Origin: ATZT02 sp038145175
GTDB lineage: Bacteria > Actinomycetota > Actinomycetes > S36-B12 > UBA5976
Length of the DNA stretch: 5,276 nt
NCBI GenBank assembly: GCA_038145175.1
Contig: JAYQPE010000021.1
Span: forward strand, 1 to 5,276
Direction of reading: 5' to 3'
Part shown: piece after piece, positions 5,275 to 5,276 of the stretch
How the letters are laid out: every line of letters starts with the position of its first letter
Position numbering within the stretch: position 1 is the stretch's first letter
Made by a program: the position numbers and the translations under genes
Notes under the pieces: generated by a model
Told to the model about the DNA's origin: nothing
Database searches by the model: none
The model's input: the letters and a program-made list of their open reading frames with translations, nothing else

Positions 5275-5276
5275 CA

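Noticed and set aside
1..5276. oriC or DnaA-box cluster, CRISPR, tRNA, or insertion sequence
   Set aside because: I saw no clustered TTATCCACA-like boxes, no regularly spaced repeats, no tRNA cloverleaf and no transposase. The origin itself probably lies beyond the left side.

Overview
The window looks like an origin-flanking housekeeping region of a low-G+C actinobacterium. The gene order is rsmG, parA, parB on the + strand, meeting sigM, trxB, trxA, cwlM on the - strand. This order is, as far as I recall, colinear with the chromosomal region near oriC in Mycobacterium tuberculosis and Streptomyces. ParA carries residue strings typical of actinobacteria, such as CAPATIDLAGAEIELVSLVARE-type and YYALEGLGQ. 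The base composition is far too AT-rich for a typical member of the phylum: hand counts give 57 G+C in 240 bases at 841-1080. Combined with very tight packing, this suggests a streamlined aquatic lineage (Nanopelagicales/acI-like, or possibly Actinomarinales-like). The lineage is an inference, not a database result.

Left part, + strand (1-2233): the 3' half of rsmG (16S rRNA G527 methyltransferase), a 33-codon microprotein gene, parA and parB form one operon with no spacers. rsmG overlaps the microprotein gene as TAATG, the microprotein gene overlaps parA as ATGA, and parB starts on the base after the parA stop. The microprotein gene (339-440) is the most novel item. It has the best Shine-Dalgarno sequence in the window and encodes the octapeptide KPSDLGWP twice, with only synonymous differences between the copies. 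ParA and ParB segregate the chromosome, but I find no convincing parS site in the window.

Right part, - strand (5261 down to 2230): sigM (ECF sigma factor) is followed by an 86-bp intergenic region, then a compact trxB-trxA-cwlM operon. That operon encodes thioredoxin reductase, thioredoxin, and a cytoplasmic-looking amidase-family protein with two peptidoglycan-binding-like domains. cwlM and parB end tail to tail, their stop codons sharing TTAA, with no room for a terminator. Two genes expected from better-known relatives are missing: the anti-sigma-M gene between sigM and trxB, and a gene between parB and cwlM. CwlM keeps the complete zinc/catalytic residue set that I recall as degenerate in the mycobacterial protein, and it lacks the mycobacterial C-terminal tail.

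The genes link chromosome segregation, ribosome maturation, thiol redox balance, envelope stress and cell-wall control next to the origin. The observations that most merit checking are the repeat microprotein coupled to parA, the apparently active-site-intact CwlM, the sigM without its usual anti-sigma partner and without a visible ribosome-binding site, and an abrupt change in codon usage between rsmG and parA.
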